NCBI GenBank assembly: GCA_031308135.1
Contig: JAHLJT010009419.1
Coordinates: forward strand, 66,585,723-66,649,722
Length of the DNA stretch: 64,000 nt
Origin: Acheta domesticus
Lineage: Eukaryota > Arthropoda > Insecta > Orthoptera > Gryllidae
Direction: 5' to 3'
Both the position numbers and the translations under genes were made by a program. Positions within the stretch are counted from its first letter, which is position 1. The number at the start of each line of letters is the position of its first letter. The notes below the pieces were generated by a model, which was not told the origin of the DNA, did not search any database, and worked only from the letters and a program-made list of their open reading frames with translations. Of the stretch, positions 1-11,372 are shown piece after piece.

Positions 1-884
1 GAAAAGAACCAACAATTCACTGAAGCGAAGAGCTACTGTTTGAATTTCTCTCCTCCTACAAAGCTCCTTCCTGTAAAAGTAAGAGAATGAGACGTTCCAT
101 CACACACTCCAAGTTGCGTACCACGTATCAAAAGCAGCATCAATTTCGCTTTTCTATCGAGACTGAAAAGATGCTTCACGTTCCAAAATCTATCCGATGT
201 TTCAGCATCTTTTATCAGAAATTTGTGATAAAAGGGAGGGTTAGACTAAAACTCCACGCTACCACTGAAAGGTTAAATTTGAGAATGTTTGCTAAGACGC
301 ATAATTATATTTACCGCCATCGGTTAATTCGTATTTCCGCTGTTACGGAGCTGCTCTGTGAAATCACCAATTTTAGGTTTCGCTCTCTTCGTAAACACAC
401 TTATAGTAAGACCTATTGTACATCACTTACATTTACAAATCAGCAATTTGGCGAAACGCATTTCGAAAGAAAATCTGTTAACTTAAGCCAAATCTCCAGT
501 TATGACCGCTCGTCTCTTGAGTTGGTACTGTGTGACTGGAGGCTGTGTATGACGGCATGGGCTATCTCAATCACAGACTCTCTAGAAAAAACCAACATTT
601 TATTGGTGTTTAATGAACTAATACAGTTTCTGTAAATTTCGTGACTACTAGTGAACGTATAATTTTTTAATCAAAATATATTTGGAATGCTTTCCGTGGA
701 ATGCAAAGTAAATCTAGTTATTTCAGTAAGCAGATTTACTAAAAGCAAAAGAATCTGCGAATGGCAAATCTGAAGATGATCTACGGAATTAGAAAATAGT
801 GAAGGTTTAAATTTTTCGGTGCCTTCCTATAACTACAACATTGCAGATGGATATGTTTCTTCGAAATGAAATCTAAATGGACTT
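1..884. other. AT-rich sequence, no recognised gene
   Basis: The longest open frame (87-635, plus) would give 182 residues with no recognisable domain, no repeats and no splice context. I do not treat it as a gene. No transposon ends were recognised. Confidence 0.4.
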
Positions 885-1556
885 CATATTTATTCTTTAC
901 GAAGTTTCTCAAAAACTCAAAAAGTTTTCTGTGAAAATAAGATCAAAATTGCACATTTTTAGAAACACTCGCACGACATTTTTCTCAATCACGACTCCAA
1001 ATTTTGTCTTTAAACTTTTGGTATGGGTAATGTATTGGTGATAAATGTATTGAATTATAAATGCCATAAACTCCTATTTGATATACGCTTTTTATTTGTC
1101 ATAAATTAACACAAATATTTTTTTAAAATATCCCTCATGTCATTAATATCCACGTCAATGGCATTTTTATGCTTTATTTCTTTTGTGAGTATACGTGATA
1201 TAATATTTCGAATGAAGTTTCTGGAAAACCCATAAGTGATCTGTGAAAATGATCTCAAAAACTTGTGAATGTCTTGCAACGCTCAAACGCTATTTTATCA
1301 AGAACGTCTCCAATTTTTTTCAATGAAAGTTTGCATATGCGACCATGTTTTACTCTCCTGTAATATTATCAATGATATTTCAATTCAGCCATCACAGAAC
1401 CGAACAATTGAGAAAAAGTGAACAAATATATTTTGGATGCCGATAGGTAGCAGCAAGTAATATGGAGGTGAAATACCTAAAAGATAGCCTATACTAAATA
1501 TATTAGAAAACTGATTTGCACGAGAAAGTCTAGCCATTCTGTAGTACCGCTCGTTT
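885..1556 (+). repeat. R-family interspersed repeat, 3' half
   Basis: This stretch aligns by eye with the right half of the copy at 16588-17548. Shared phrases include the 'cttcgaaaact...aagttttctgtgaaaat' block and the lines on Cs and As about 'gcgcatctttagaaacgctcaaac'. It ends in 'gagaaagtctagccattctgtag', which matches the ends near 29240 and 38020. It has no coding potential. The superfamily is unknown. Confidence 0.5.
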
Positions 1557-1830
1557 TGTGTACGGGAGCAAGGGAGTTGTTGGCCCTCTAGTGCTCCTTT
1601 CGGCCCACTGTTCGTAGGGACCGCGCCCGGGCCGGCCGCCCCACCGGGGGGAATACAGGACACCGCGCGCCTGGGGACGCAGCAGCCGCTGGCAGCACCG
1701 CCCACCAGGGCTGGAGGAAGTCGTGGTGAGGACGGGTGGAGGACGGGAGAAGCCCGCCGGGGACACGCGGAGCAAGAGGAGCCTCTGGGGATCGGTCACC
1801 TGCGAACGTGACGACGTGAACGGTCTCATG
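1557..1830. other. GC-rich, CpG-containing island
   Basis: An abrupt GC-rich island in AT-rich DNA, directly after an R-family end. Several overlapping minus-strand frames are open, but none resembles a known protein. It could be an orphan promoter island or an old exon; I cannot tell which. Confidence 0.3.
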
Positions 1831-3125
1831 CTTCAACGCTATTGCCTTCCATATATCTTCAAACGTCTTAAAACACCGGGGTGAATTCTTTGTTGGATTT
1901 CTAGAAATAGATGTAACAATTTTCAAAATACTTCCTTTTAAACTTGTGCGAAAACACGAAAAAAAATTTAGTTCCTCCCCAATGGAACAAGGAAAAATAT
2001 TTATGACGTGTATCATGAAAACCTTTTGGAAGTTGAGCTGCTAAAACATAACTCAGACATTTCCGTAGTACTTGTAACAGGTAAATTATAATAATTGAGC
2101 ATTGTATTTCCCAAAGGTTGTCACCTCAAAAATTTTATTGATGCACGTCATGTTAAAAGGTCTATATTTTAGCGATAGCGCCTTAGCTTCAAACGTCTCG
2201 TCCAGGGAAAACGAGAGTGGATTTTTTTATCTTTTTCTGGAAACCAATGCAAGAAATTCGCGTTCAGTGTGTTTAATTTCCAGTATTTAATTAATTTTAT
2301 AGGGTAAAATAGAAAATATTTATTTCTATTTTGCTCAATTTAAGATTCACAGATTTTCGTCGAGCTCTGTTTTGCACAGCCGCCGGCGGGCAAAATGTTT
2401 GCGTTCTGGTTTGGTCTATCAATATTAATGTGCGACCAGTTCTATTGCGAGTAAATTTATAATATGAGAACCCGTAAAACTGTTATTTGGAAGGGAAAAA
2501 AGAAAAAAAATGGAATAATTTTCAAACTTGTCCTAATTATTCCACAGACTTTCGTCTACTAATTATAACGATTGCGTAAAATATAATAATTGACGAATGG
2601 AATTATCAACAAGTTAACAAAATTCTATCGGTGAAAAAATGTAAGTCCTTTTTTTATCGTAAATACACCTGAAACACAATATACACTTTTCACCATATTT
2701 AAGATCGTAAAATAAAAAGATCTGTGAGTATTCGGCGGTTTGCTTACAACTTGCAAAAGAAATATATAATCGGCTCAGATAATTCTGAGTGACGCGTTAC
2801 GTGCCAGACAGAACGGCGGGAGCTTTTACCTTCAAGAAAGAAATATAAAAGGAACTGGAGACTTCTGGTTCTGGAGAAAGATGTTAAGACATTTATGCGG
2901 AACACAAACACGAGAAAAGACTCAAAGACCTGAAAGTTAACGATTTTCCTCAAACCAAAAACCGAAAGCAAATCTCGAGTTTGTGCAACGAACCGTCAAC
3001 GCTTGATACCTCCTTTTATGCAACCACAGAGGGTAAACAAATAAACAATTCAGCAAAATGCGTGAATGTGTCGGGGCAAAAAGGCGGGAAAAGCCCTTCT
3101 TTGCTACATCGATCTATTTTCGCAG
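1831..3125. other. AT-rich sequence, nothing recognised
   Basis: Short frames at 2102-2290 and 2744-2971 have no recognisable motif. No repeat ends or RNA genes were seen. Confidence 0.4.
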
Positions 3126-3835
3126 AGGGCGAGAGAGGGAATGCTGGGAATCGGTTGAAAGAGGAGGGGTGGGCCTGGGGTTGGGAGGAAGGACATTAGA
3201 GACCGAGGAGGGGCGTGAGGTAAGGGAGCGGATGCGTTGGGAGGGGATGGGACGAGGCGGGGGAGAGGGTGAGCGGGTGGTGGTGGGATGGGTAGGGTTA
3301 GGAGGAAGGACATTAGGGAGCGAGGCAGGGCTTGACGTATGAGAGCGGGTGCGTGGGGGAGGGGGACGAGGCGTGGGAGAGGATGAGGGAGTGAGCGAAG
3401 GATCGGAATGAGGAGTGAGAGAGGGGGAGGGAGGGGGCCTGGATGAGAGTGAAGGGGTGAGAGAGGTGACGAGGCAAGGCGTGGGAAAGACTGAGGGGAT
3501 AGCGGAAGGGTCGAAGAGAGGCACGGGAACGGGTGAGGGGTGGGGGAGGGGTCGGAGTGAGGCACGGGAGAGAGTGAGGGGGTGGGGGACGGGACGAGGT
3601 ATGGGAGAGGATAAGGGGGTGGGGGACGGGACGAGATATGGGGAGGGGGAGGGTTTGGGGGAATGGTCTGGACGGGAGAGGCAATGGGTAGGGGGCGTCG
3701 GGACCAGGCGTGAGAGAGGGTTAGGGGGAGAGGCATGGATGAGAATGAGGGAGTCAGGGAGGGGACGTGGCGAGGGATGGGAGAGAGTGATAAGGTGGTG
3801 GTGTGTGTGGGAGGAAGGGACGTTAGTTCCGCTGG
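3126..3835 (+). repeat. Polypurine (G/A-rich) degenerate tandem repeat
   Basis: About 700 bases are overwhelmingly G and A on the plus strand. They are built from loosely repeated phrases such as 'gtgggagaggatgaggg' and 'ggggacgggacgag'. The long Pro/Ser/His-rich minus-strand and Gly/Arg/Glu-rich plus-strand frames here are consequences of base composition. Runs of GGGG and the strand asymmetry make G-quadruplex or triplex structure possible. Confidence 0.75.
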
Positions 3836-4379
3836 CTTTGGATCCCCGGAGACAACGACCTGGGAGCCGCTTGCGTGGAGTTTCTATGGCTTCCCACTTG
3901 GGATATAACATTCGAAGCGTTCAACTGTAGAATGCTAAACGGGATTCCAAAACTCCAATCTTCGAAGCCTTAACGTCACCCAACATCTTGTCATCCTTGA
4001 CAATTATGTAGCTTTAATATTTTTTTTTATTTTCTGTAATCTCTAAGCTATACAATTATACTTTCGTAAATAAATATGTTGACTGGAATGATGTGAAATT
4101 CTAGGAATCTTTCTAGACAAAATTCCCAAAAAATTAGGATTCATTTGGTTTTTACGTTCAAATATGTATGAAGGTATAGTATATGGTTTTACCCATCGAC
4201 ATGGATTCCCGAAAGATTTCTACAGTAACCACCGAGCTTGCAATACATTGAAGGGTTTTTATAATACCTAAATGAAACGATGACTAAAGAGATATCATAT
4301 TGATAAATAAGAATAAATGTAAAATATTAAAATTATGCAATAGAATGTGGGTGAAGACATCTTCAGTCAATATTTAATA
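3836..4379. other. AT-rich sequence, nothing recognised
   Basis: No gene, repeat end or RNA signal was seen. Confidence 0.4.
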
Positions 4380-4933
4380 TGCAGAGTGTCCTGGAAGGAA
4401 ACGTAAAAACTTCGAAAATAAGCTTTTAAGACAATTCTAAGCCTATTTTGTCTAATAAACTACGTTAATATTCCGAATGGTTGGGCCGCAATGAGCACTC
4501 AAAATTTGATTTCAAAAAATGATTTATAGGCAAAAATTTGCATTACGGAAGTATAGAAACACTCCAGAAACATGTAAATTGTTTTTTTACTAAAGAAATT
4601 AGTATATTTGCTCAGACAGAAAAATTAAGCGAGAAATAAAAAAGCAGTCAAATTGTGTAAATTGGGTTCTTTTTTATTTCTCGCTTAATTTTTCATTCTT
4701 AACAAATATATTCATTTCTTTTGTAAATAATAAACAATTTATATGTTTCTAGAGTGTTTCTATGCTTCCATAATGCAAATGTTTGCCTAGAAATAATTTT
4801 TTCAAACCAAATTTTGAGTGCATGTTGCGGCCAACCATTCGGAATGTCCTGGTAGTTTATTAGACAAAATATGCTTAGAATTGTCTAATGAGCTTATTTC
4901 CGAAGTTTCGACGTTTCCTCCCCGGACATCCTG
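4380..4933. mobile_element. Foldback MITE with arms of about 260 bp
   Basis: The left end (CAGAGTGTCCTGGAAGGAAACG split from 4382) is the inverted complement of the right end (ending GGACATCCTG at 4933). The similarity runs inward through most of the element to a short loop near 4650-4670; both arms contain the GCGAGAAATAAAAAAG block and its complement. TA/ATAT lies at both outer edges. The structure fits a non-autonomous TA-target (mariner-like) foldback element. It has no coding sequence. Confidence 0.75.
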
Positions 4934-5717
4934 TATATGCCAGCTACGTAATAGTTGAACTTCCTTTTGTTGTTCCAAATTACACGGGGAATAAATTGAT
5001 GTAATGTTTTAAAGAATATTTTTCCCGGATACATTTACTGAAATGAAATCTAGCAAATTGCACACAATTTTGCATGTATATTCTTTATCTATTAGATATT
5101 CGCAGCCTATGCTGAAATGTATTCTTTTTTACACTGAGCCAGTGAGCACAACCCATTGTCGTATCTTCTTCAGCTATACTTTCGCTTGTCGAGCACAAAT
5201 CCTTTATTACCAGGCGTAGAGATAAGCAACAGAATGCAAACACGAGCGAGCAGCTTTTCGCAGAAAGTGCTTGCCATTTCACCCGCACCGAGCGCCACAG
5301 TGCTTCAGGGAGAAAGCCAAAAAAAAGCGAGAACATAATTTTAATCATCGTTTGCCATTACACAATGCGTGATAGTTTCAAAATTTTAAAATGAAATTGA
5401 ATTATTTATTTTAAAAACATAAAATAAAAATAAAAAAATATACTATTTTAGGATTCTAAATCTTTTTCTCTGATAAATATGTCGCCTCAAAGATATGTTC
5501 AGTGTAAATACACCTGGAAACTTATAGTTGAAGAATAATAATTTTCTAGGGACAAAAGAACTGTATAAATGCGTCAGAAACGCAGAGATCTTCCGAGTGA
5601 AAACTCAGTCTTTTTTATTACTTTTTGCAATCTGGTTCAAGGTTAAGGGAGTATATTATTCTCGGCTTTTCGTGTTTCAAACAAAGCAATTCCCGAGACG
5701 TAATGCCCCTCCTGTCC
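4934..5717. other. AT-rich sequence, nothing recognised
   Basis: Small frames at 5085-5348 and 5528-5740 have no motif. They are probably chance frames. Confidence 0.4.
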
Positions 5718-5729
5718 TTATGCCGAGTT

Positions 5730-6255
5730 TGATTGATTGATTGATTCGTGTTTCCGGGCGCAACAACGTTGGTCATTAGTCCCGTAAGTGTAGTGCGTGT
5801 TTTTCTCGGGAGGTGGCGGTGATCTTTTCCCCGCTGGATGGCGAGACCTGGCGCCGACCTACCGTTGATTAGCGGGGTTTTCCAATCAACCAGGTATCTC
5901 CCACCAGCGTGACAAGCTGTAAGCTCCCGACTGGTCTCCCGGCATGTGTGGTAGTGTAGTGCATGTTAGTGTAAGAGTGTGTGTAAGAGGAGAGGATAGG
6001 ACGAGGCGCGCGGTCTGTGGCCCGTTTGTTAGGGTACTGCTCCGGCATTCGCCTGGGGTTGATCGGAGAAACCACGGAAAACTACCGATCAGAGCAGCCG
6101 GCCGCCAGAATTCTCCTCCAGACTGCCACTGAATTCGACCTAGCTGACAAGGTAGTGTCGAAAATCCTGCCGCCGTCGGGGCTTGAACCCAGGATCTCCC
6201 GGTCAGAGAAACTGCAGTGACATCAGGTTGATGCACTGAGCCATCTCTCCTGGTT
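5730..6255 (-). mobile_element. SINE-A copy 1, full-length tRNA-derived SINE with 12-bp TSD
   Basis: Read on the minus strand, the element starts near 6255 with a tRNA-like head. An A-box-like TGGCTCAGTGC lies at about 6234-6244 and a B-box-like GGGTTCAAGCCCC at about 6177-6190. A body of about 400 bp, shared with the other copies, follows, and the element ends in TCAA/ATCA tetranucleotide repeats (plus-strand TTGATTGATTGATT). The 12-bp direct repeat TTATGCCGAGTT flanks both ends (5718-5729 and 6256-6267). That is the signature of LINE-dependent retrotransposition. The tRNA-like part is the SINE promoter, not a functional tRNA. Confidence 0.9.
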
Positions 6256-6461
6256 TTATGCCGAGTTCTTGGCTATGCTTCTCAGCGGTTGAAACAAGCG
6301 ATCAAAATTTTATTTATCAAAAGCGCGCAGAAAAACTTGTGGTTGAACGAAACATAGTCTTTTGGACATTCTTTTAAGAAGTTCCGTAAATTATAATAAC
6401 TATATTGAAACTCACTAATTAAATACTAATATTTCAACCTCTCTTCAAACTCAGAGCTTAG

Positions 6462-6660
6462 AGCTTGTTCCGGCTGGGGCGGTGCCCCACTGATGGGACA
6501 TATCTAGTCGGAAAACTCCGCAAGTCGGCATACAGGTCGGCGGGTGTGAGGGGAAAAACACCGCCACCTCCCGATGGAAAACATGCACTGCACTTACGGG
6601 ACTAATGACATAACTGCAGTCGCGCCCGAAATCACTAATCAATAAGTCTATCAATCGAAC
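6462..6660 (+). mobile_element. SINE-A fragment, 5'-truncated
   Basis: This matches the 3' part of SINE-A in the opposite orientation to copy 1. Shared blocks are GGCTGGGGCGGTGCCCCACTG, the 'ccgccacctcccgat' block, 'cttacgggactaatgac' and the final 'caatcactaatcaataag' tail. The tRNA-like head is missing. Confidence 0.75.
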
Positions 6661-6734
6661 ATCCGCCAGCGTCATGAGTCAAACTGCAGAACGTCTTGGT
6701 GTGGGAAGCAGCAGAGTGAACCGCATGGCCGGAA

Positions 6735-7025
6735 AGCGTCGTGAGCACTGCTCGCCGCCTGCCCTGGGGCTGACGGCGGTCGGGGCGGGCGAGCATTCGC
6801 TTCCCGGAAGGCGCCCGGCCCGGGCGGCGCGGGCGGCGCCTGCAGCTGGCAGTGACGGGTGGCTGAGGAGCTCCCTCTTGCGCGGACACGCGCCCCGCCC
6901 CACCAGCCCCTCCACTCCCCTCCACTCCTCTCCGCGCCCCGCCGCGCCGCGCACGGCAGCTGACGGCGGGTCGGCACGTACGCGCCGCGCCGCCGACGCA
7001 CGAACGGACGGCCAGATATTAGGGC
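6735..7025. other. GC-rich, CpG-dense island
   Basis: A compact island with many CG dinucleotides directly after a SINE fragment. Frames are open on both strands but are Arg/Ala/Pro-rich and unlike any known family. It may be a promoter island for an unseen transcript. No clear splice-bounded exon could be drawn. Confidence 0.35.
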
Positions 7026-7171
7026 AGTGATGCGCATGATGAAGTCCCAGGTGGCGCTAACACTTAGAGGCATCGCGAGATGTAGAAACAACACGAAATT
7101 CACCAAATAAATATTGAAGAACAGATCAAAATGTATTGGCTCAATAGGTCACTTCAATTGAGCATGAAACA

Positions 7172-7660
7172 AATCTCTAATCTTTTACTTTCTCGCCCTT
7201 AAGAAGTAACTTCTTAACATGAGAAACTTATGTAATAATACTCCAGATAACGGCGAATTTTCGCCAGAAGGAACTAATTACAGGGCTCTGGTAGCGAAAA
7301 AGTGAATAAATACAGTTGATAAATGTATAAAAAATTCTTCTAACACACGGTGTAGCCAGAATCCGTGTTTTGTTGGTTCTAGATACCAAAGAAATTGATT
7401 GACGGCAAAACGTCAGTCTGTCCGTCAGTGGTCAACGCTAGCGCATAAACCGTTCAGCCGGTTTTCTTCAAAATTATTATTCCCCAATTATTTTTGCTGA
7501 TGTCATGACCTCTGGAATTTGAAACCGATATTTTAATTTTGGGGGTACTTTACATGAAGCCCCTCGGCCATTTTCAAAATTTTCAAAAAAAAGTCTTCAA
7601 ATATTTTGATTAAATTGTGTTGTTGAATAGTTCGAAGGACTTTTAAGTGAATGGTGCAGG
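7172..7660 (+). repeat. R-family interspersed repeat
   Basis: It carries the family landmarks in order: a 'ttactttctcgccctta' start, the 'cggcgaattttcgccag' block, 'gtagccagaatccgtgttttg', a 'gtctgtccgtc' block, 'gaaaccgatattttaattttg' and 'gtactttacatgaagcccctcgg'. The same order recurs at 16588, 24900 and 44920. There is no ORF of note. Confidence 0.7.
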
Positions 7661-7782
7661 TATCTTTTTCGTTAAAATCCCCAATATTTGGAAAATTGCA
7701 AAAAAATAATTTAAACTACAAAATTGATAATAGAGATTTTTACAATAAACATTATACTATATCGTTACACCATATACATTAT

Positions 7783-7784
<2 letters not shown>

Positions 7785-7832
<48 letters not shown>
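7785..7832. repeat. (TA)n microsatellite
   Basis: An uninterrupted TA dinucleotide run of about 48 bases. Confidence 0.95.
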
Positions 7833-7835
<3 letters not shown>

Positions 7836-10139
7836 TGCTTATTTTGGGTTGATCATGTTTTCCCCCGAGTGCGTAATATATGCTAGTGATGTAGCCATTC
7901 TTGTAGCTGTGTAGTTGTATTTAAACTGTACTGGTGGTTTTGTTGTCGTTTCTAAACCCCGAGCTTTTTGAATCTGGGTCATTAACTCACCCTAAAATCT
8001 GCTCTGGCTATATTGTTGAAATTCCTTAATTGGTCCCATTATGGGATTTCACAGTTACCGACTAATTTCGAATATTAGCCACCGGGGACACACACACACT
8101 ACAGAGTAGATCAAATTTATTCATTAAGTGCGTCGTTCTCTGGCTGAGTGAATATGGAATCCCATGACGAGGGGAATTAGAGAAGGATTTAATTCTGACC
8201 GTCACTTACCAGGATTGTTTCAATGCTACAACCGTGACGTGGCACCTCGCTCTTTCAAACTCCGCCTCGTGTGATTTCGAGAGCCTTTGCGCTAACTGCT
8301 ATTCTGTTACGACGGACATGCCCGCCGCCCTTGTAGAAAGCGTAGTGCCGCGTCTAGAGCAGGACAAAAACGCCCTCAGTTCCGTTCGTTCTCGGCGGCG
8401 ATACCAGGCGCGCCGATACTACTGTGTCCGAGAATGACAGTTCCGGAATTACCATTATCGAGAACGAACGATACCGAAGCTTGGCCTGTTATCGGAGTGC
8501 GCCGACTGCGTCGAATAGATGCTGGAGGCGTCACCGGAGCTCTCGCCACCGTTTAGTATAGCTCAAACTCGAGGCAGTCTGGCAGTAGGTTGTTGAATAA
8601 GGCAAACTACTTTTGCGATTTGCGAGATTTATACATTGACCAATACACAAGCAATCTAGGGCACCTGCAATTTTTGTAGATAGCCTTAGGCTTTTGATAT
8701 GTGTATAATAAAAATAATGAAAAATATGACGAATATTTATTTCGCCTATTTTCACGTAAATATGTTTTAAGGCTATTTTCTTCTAGTTTGTTGACTATTA
8801 TGTTTGTTGACTATATGTTTTAAGACTATTTTCTTCTAGTTTGGTTAAAAATGTATATTTAAATCATTACCACTTTCACTAATCCCAGCCGTTTGGCACC
8901 GAACCTCCATTTTTTATCTAGATCTAGACCGAGGATGTCATTTGTTTTTGAATTTAGCTTTGGATACCAGAAGATCGCTTTCCTCTAAATTCTTTACAAA
9001 AAGAAAAGAAGCGGATTATCGAAGGTGGCCGATGAATCATAGTCGATCGCTGGGCTCAGATTTGCAATGCAAACATCACTCGCGTCTCAGGGGGCAAGTC
9101 GATTTCCCCTACTTCCCACGTTGATATCTCACCGTCCAACATGTTCTTCCAGGAAGTTAAAGGAAATGGAAGGATGGTTCTGTTAACTGAAAGAATTACA
9201 CATTAGGTCTCTTTCGTGTGCCAGTGATAGAGTTAAAGTCAATTAAACATATATTTTTATCATTTCTATTTTTATTAGGCTTACACTAAATTACAGCAAT
9301 TTTCTTTGGTGCGAAAATGTTATAGATTTTCTTAATTTTCCGTCATTTTATATGGTGTATAAATGTAGTAGATTACAATTAATTACGTATTTCGAATATC
9401 TGAAAACTACCAGTGTGTGGCGATAGGGCAAGGAGTTGAATAGGCTGATTTGCAGTATGCACCGTTGTTTGGCCGCCAATTGTTTCACCCAGTTCAGAGA
9501 CCATGGCGGCTTACATCAACTGTGACAGAATAAATTGTGCCCAGGGACGAAAGGGCGTTTTCACGCAGGGAAGAAGAGTACCTATCTCAATTTTGTTTCG
9601 CACATGCGTTTTTTTATTATGTGATCATGAAATTAATACCAAATGTTAATTGTGTTTAATAAATATGCCTGGCATTCGAATTCGTAAGAAACGTAAATGA
9701 CATAACAATAGGTATGAAATGGATTAGGTTTCCCTTAACGCATATTTTTGGTTCTTTCATATGTAATTCGGAAATTTAAATTTTTATCATTATTTTCTTT
9801 GCTTACTTGAAAATAAACTACACGTCCAATTACATTATTAGAGATTCCAATTTATAACCCTGATTACAATATTATGTAATAATTCACAATGTAAAAACAA
9901 TTGATGAAAATTATTTTAGTTTTTATTTTTATTCTTTTTTATTGATATTGCTAAAAAGTTGATTTTAAATTATTTTTTGCACACTATTTGGCTTTTAAAC
10001 ATAGTATTATTTTATCTCTAAAATTATACGCCATTCGTAGAGTGATTGTCACTTTTCAACCAATTAATAGATTAATTGAAATTGTATTTTACTGCGATTA
10101 TAATTAATAAATTACAATTAAATGAAAGAGTTCTGCGAT
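7833..10139. other. Mostly AT-rich sequence without a recognised gene
   Basis: A GC-richer patch at 8230-8530 contains the inverted pair GTTCGTTCTCG / CGAGAACGAAC (about 8386 and 8459). A local imperfect tandem duplication lies at about 8765-8850 ('gttttaag.ctattttcttctagttt' twice). Nothing else is assignable. Confidence 0.4.
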
Positions 10140-10500
10140 CACAATACGTGGCGACCGTAAATCCCGCAGTTGCGTCGAGCTGCCGAGCCGCCCAGCCGGC
10201 GCCGGCCGCTTCTACCGAGACTGGGAATACCGGCCGATACTGATGAGAACAGCCGAGAATGGAGCGGTTCCAATAGTTTCGATTCTAAAGAGAGATCTAC
10301 GTGTGGATTTCAACAGGCAGATAAGGAGCGCGCGCGCGACCTTCGAGGTTCCGAGACTGCGAAAGCAAACCTAACGAGACCGCTCGATAATAGAATACGT
10401 TTTGCCCGGCTCTAGCCGCGTCCCTACAGGAGGCTGGAGGTAGAAAACGACGTCACCATTTGTGACGTACGAAAAGAGGAAAGCCAGTTCGCAGAAAAGG
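10140..10500. promoter_or_regulatory. GC-rich island with paired CRE-like sites (possible orphan promoter)
   Basis: A GC-rich block ends with GACGTCAC (10449-10456) and GTGACGTA (10462-10469). These two half-palindromic CREB/ATF-like sites face each other five bases apart. No exon can be tied to it, so a promoter role is only inferred. Confidence 0.2.
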
Positions 10501-10564
10501 AGATAGGGAAGCAGCACATTCAAATTTAGTTGCTTGATTTACTAAATGCTAGACTTGTTTATGC

Positions 10565-10849
10565 CCTGTCGGGTGGCTCGTTGATTAGCGTGCTCGCTTT
10601 CCACAGCGCAACCCCGAGTTCGATTCCCGGCTGGGGTAAATTATAACTGTGCGCTTTCCTTACAAATTTCCCAGTATCTATTGCTGTGTGACAATGAGAA
10701 TACCCAACCTAAGGTTAAGAAGATGAGTATATACGGTGAAGGGATATCTTAGTCCTAATCACACGAACCTCTTACCCGAGAGGCTGAGTCACCGCTGGTC
10801 GGCCAAGGGCCGTAGCAGGCTCTCGAGCCAGAGGACAGAACAGGACAGC
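10565..10849 (+). mobile_element. SINE-B, tRNA-derived SINE of 285 bp with 11-bp TSD
   Basis: The 5' end is tRNA-like: A-box region TGGCTCGTTGATTAGCG from about 10574 and B-box GAGTTCGATTCCC at about 10616-10628, at normal tRNA spacing. The body is unrelated to SINE-A and ends in an ACAGG-type tail. CTTGTTTATGC (10554-10564) and CTTGTTTACGC (10850-10860) form a target-site duplication with one mismatch. Confidence 0.85.
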
Positions 10850-11139
10850 CTTGTTTACGCTTGCTTTTGAACACGGTATTCTCTGTTTTGTGTAATCTAG
10901 TATGTCCTATGGTTTTTACTGTGGCTTTGATTTCTGGGTAACTAATCTACCGCTTCGTTTGGGTTGTGTATGGCTACTTGCCATTGTAAATTGCTGTGGA
11001 ATAAAACATGCTACAGAGGGCTGGTCATACTCATATTATTGAAAATAAACCTTGTTTAGGAATAAAAATGCGTGTAGTGTAGTCCTTTAGAAGACAAATA
11101 CTACTCTGAACCCTCTTTCTCGCTTGCGTATGCACTATA

Positions 11140-11372
11140 CTGCGATTTTTCTAACTCTGCCCCTCAAACCCCTATGGCCACGATGGAATATCATATGGAC
11201 GGCATTTCGCGTCTTTCTCCGTTGTGCCGCTAAAAGTCGCATGATCTCAAGCACTGATTGATACGGTCGCGATCATGCGATACCTGGCGGCAAGACTGAG
11301 AACGTCACGAAATACCGTGACATATTCCATCGTGAAGACGGGCTTTCAGAGGCAAAGTTAGAAAAATCGCAG
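11140..11372. mobile_element. Palindromic TA-target MITE (mariner-like), copy 1
   Basis: The terminal inverted repeats CTGCGATTTTTCTAAC and GTTAGAAAAATCGCAG are perfect, and each is flanked by TA (11138-11139 and 11373-11374). The inner part is also palindromic (CACGATGGAATAT at 11180, complement at 11322). The core is related to the one at 31930-32163. Non-coding. Confidence 0.8.

Noticed and set aside
87..635. 182-residue open frame at the window start
   Set aside because: No motif, no splice or promoter context, and random-looking composition in AT-rich DNA. A chance frame is the simpler reading.
3126..3835. CRISPR-like repetition
   Set aside because: Repeats are degenerate and have no unique spacers. 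The window is eukaryotic.
3104..3930. Several long Pro/Ser/His-rich (minus) and Gly/Arg/Glu-rich (plus) open frames
   Set aside because: They overlap in all frames of a polypurine tract. Openness follows from the lack of T and C, not from coding.
6177..6250. tRNA gene call on the minus strand
   Set aside because: A and B boxes are present, but the sequence is part of a SINE with a TSD. No complete cloverleaf was evident.
10565..10640. tRNA gene call on the plus strand
   Set aside because: It is the head of SINE-B with its own TSD.
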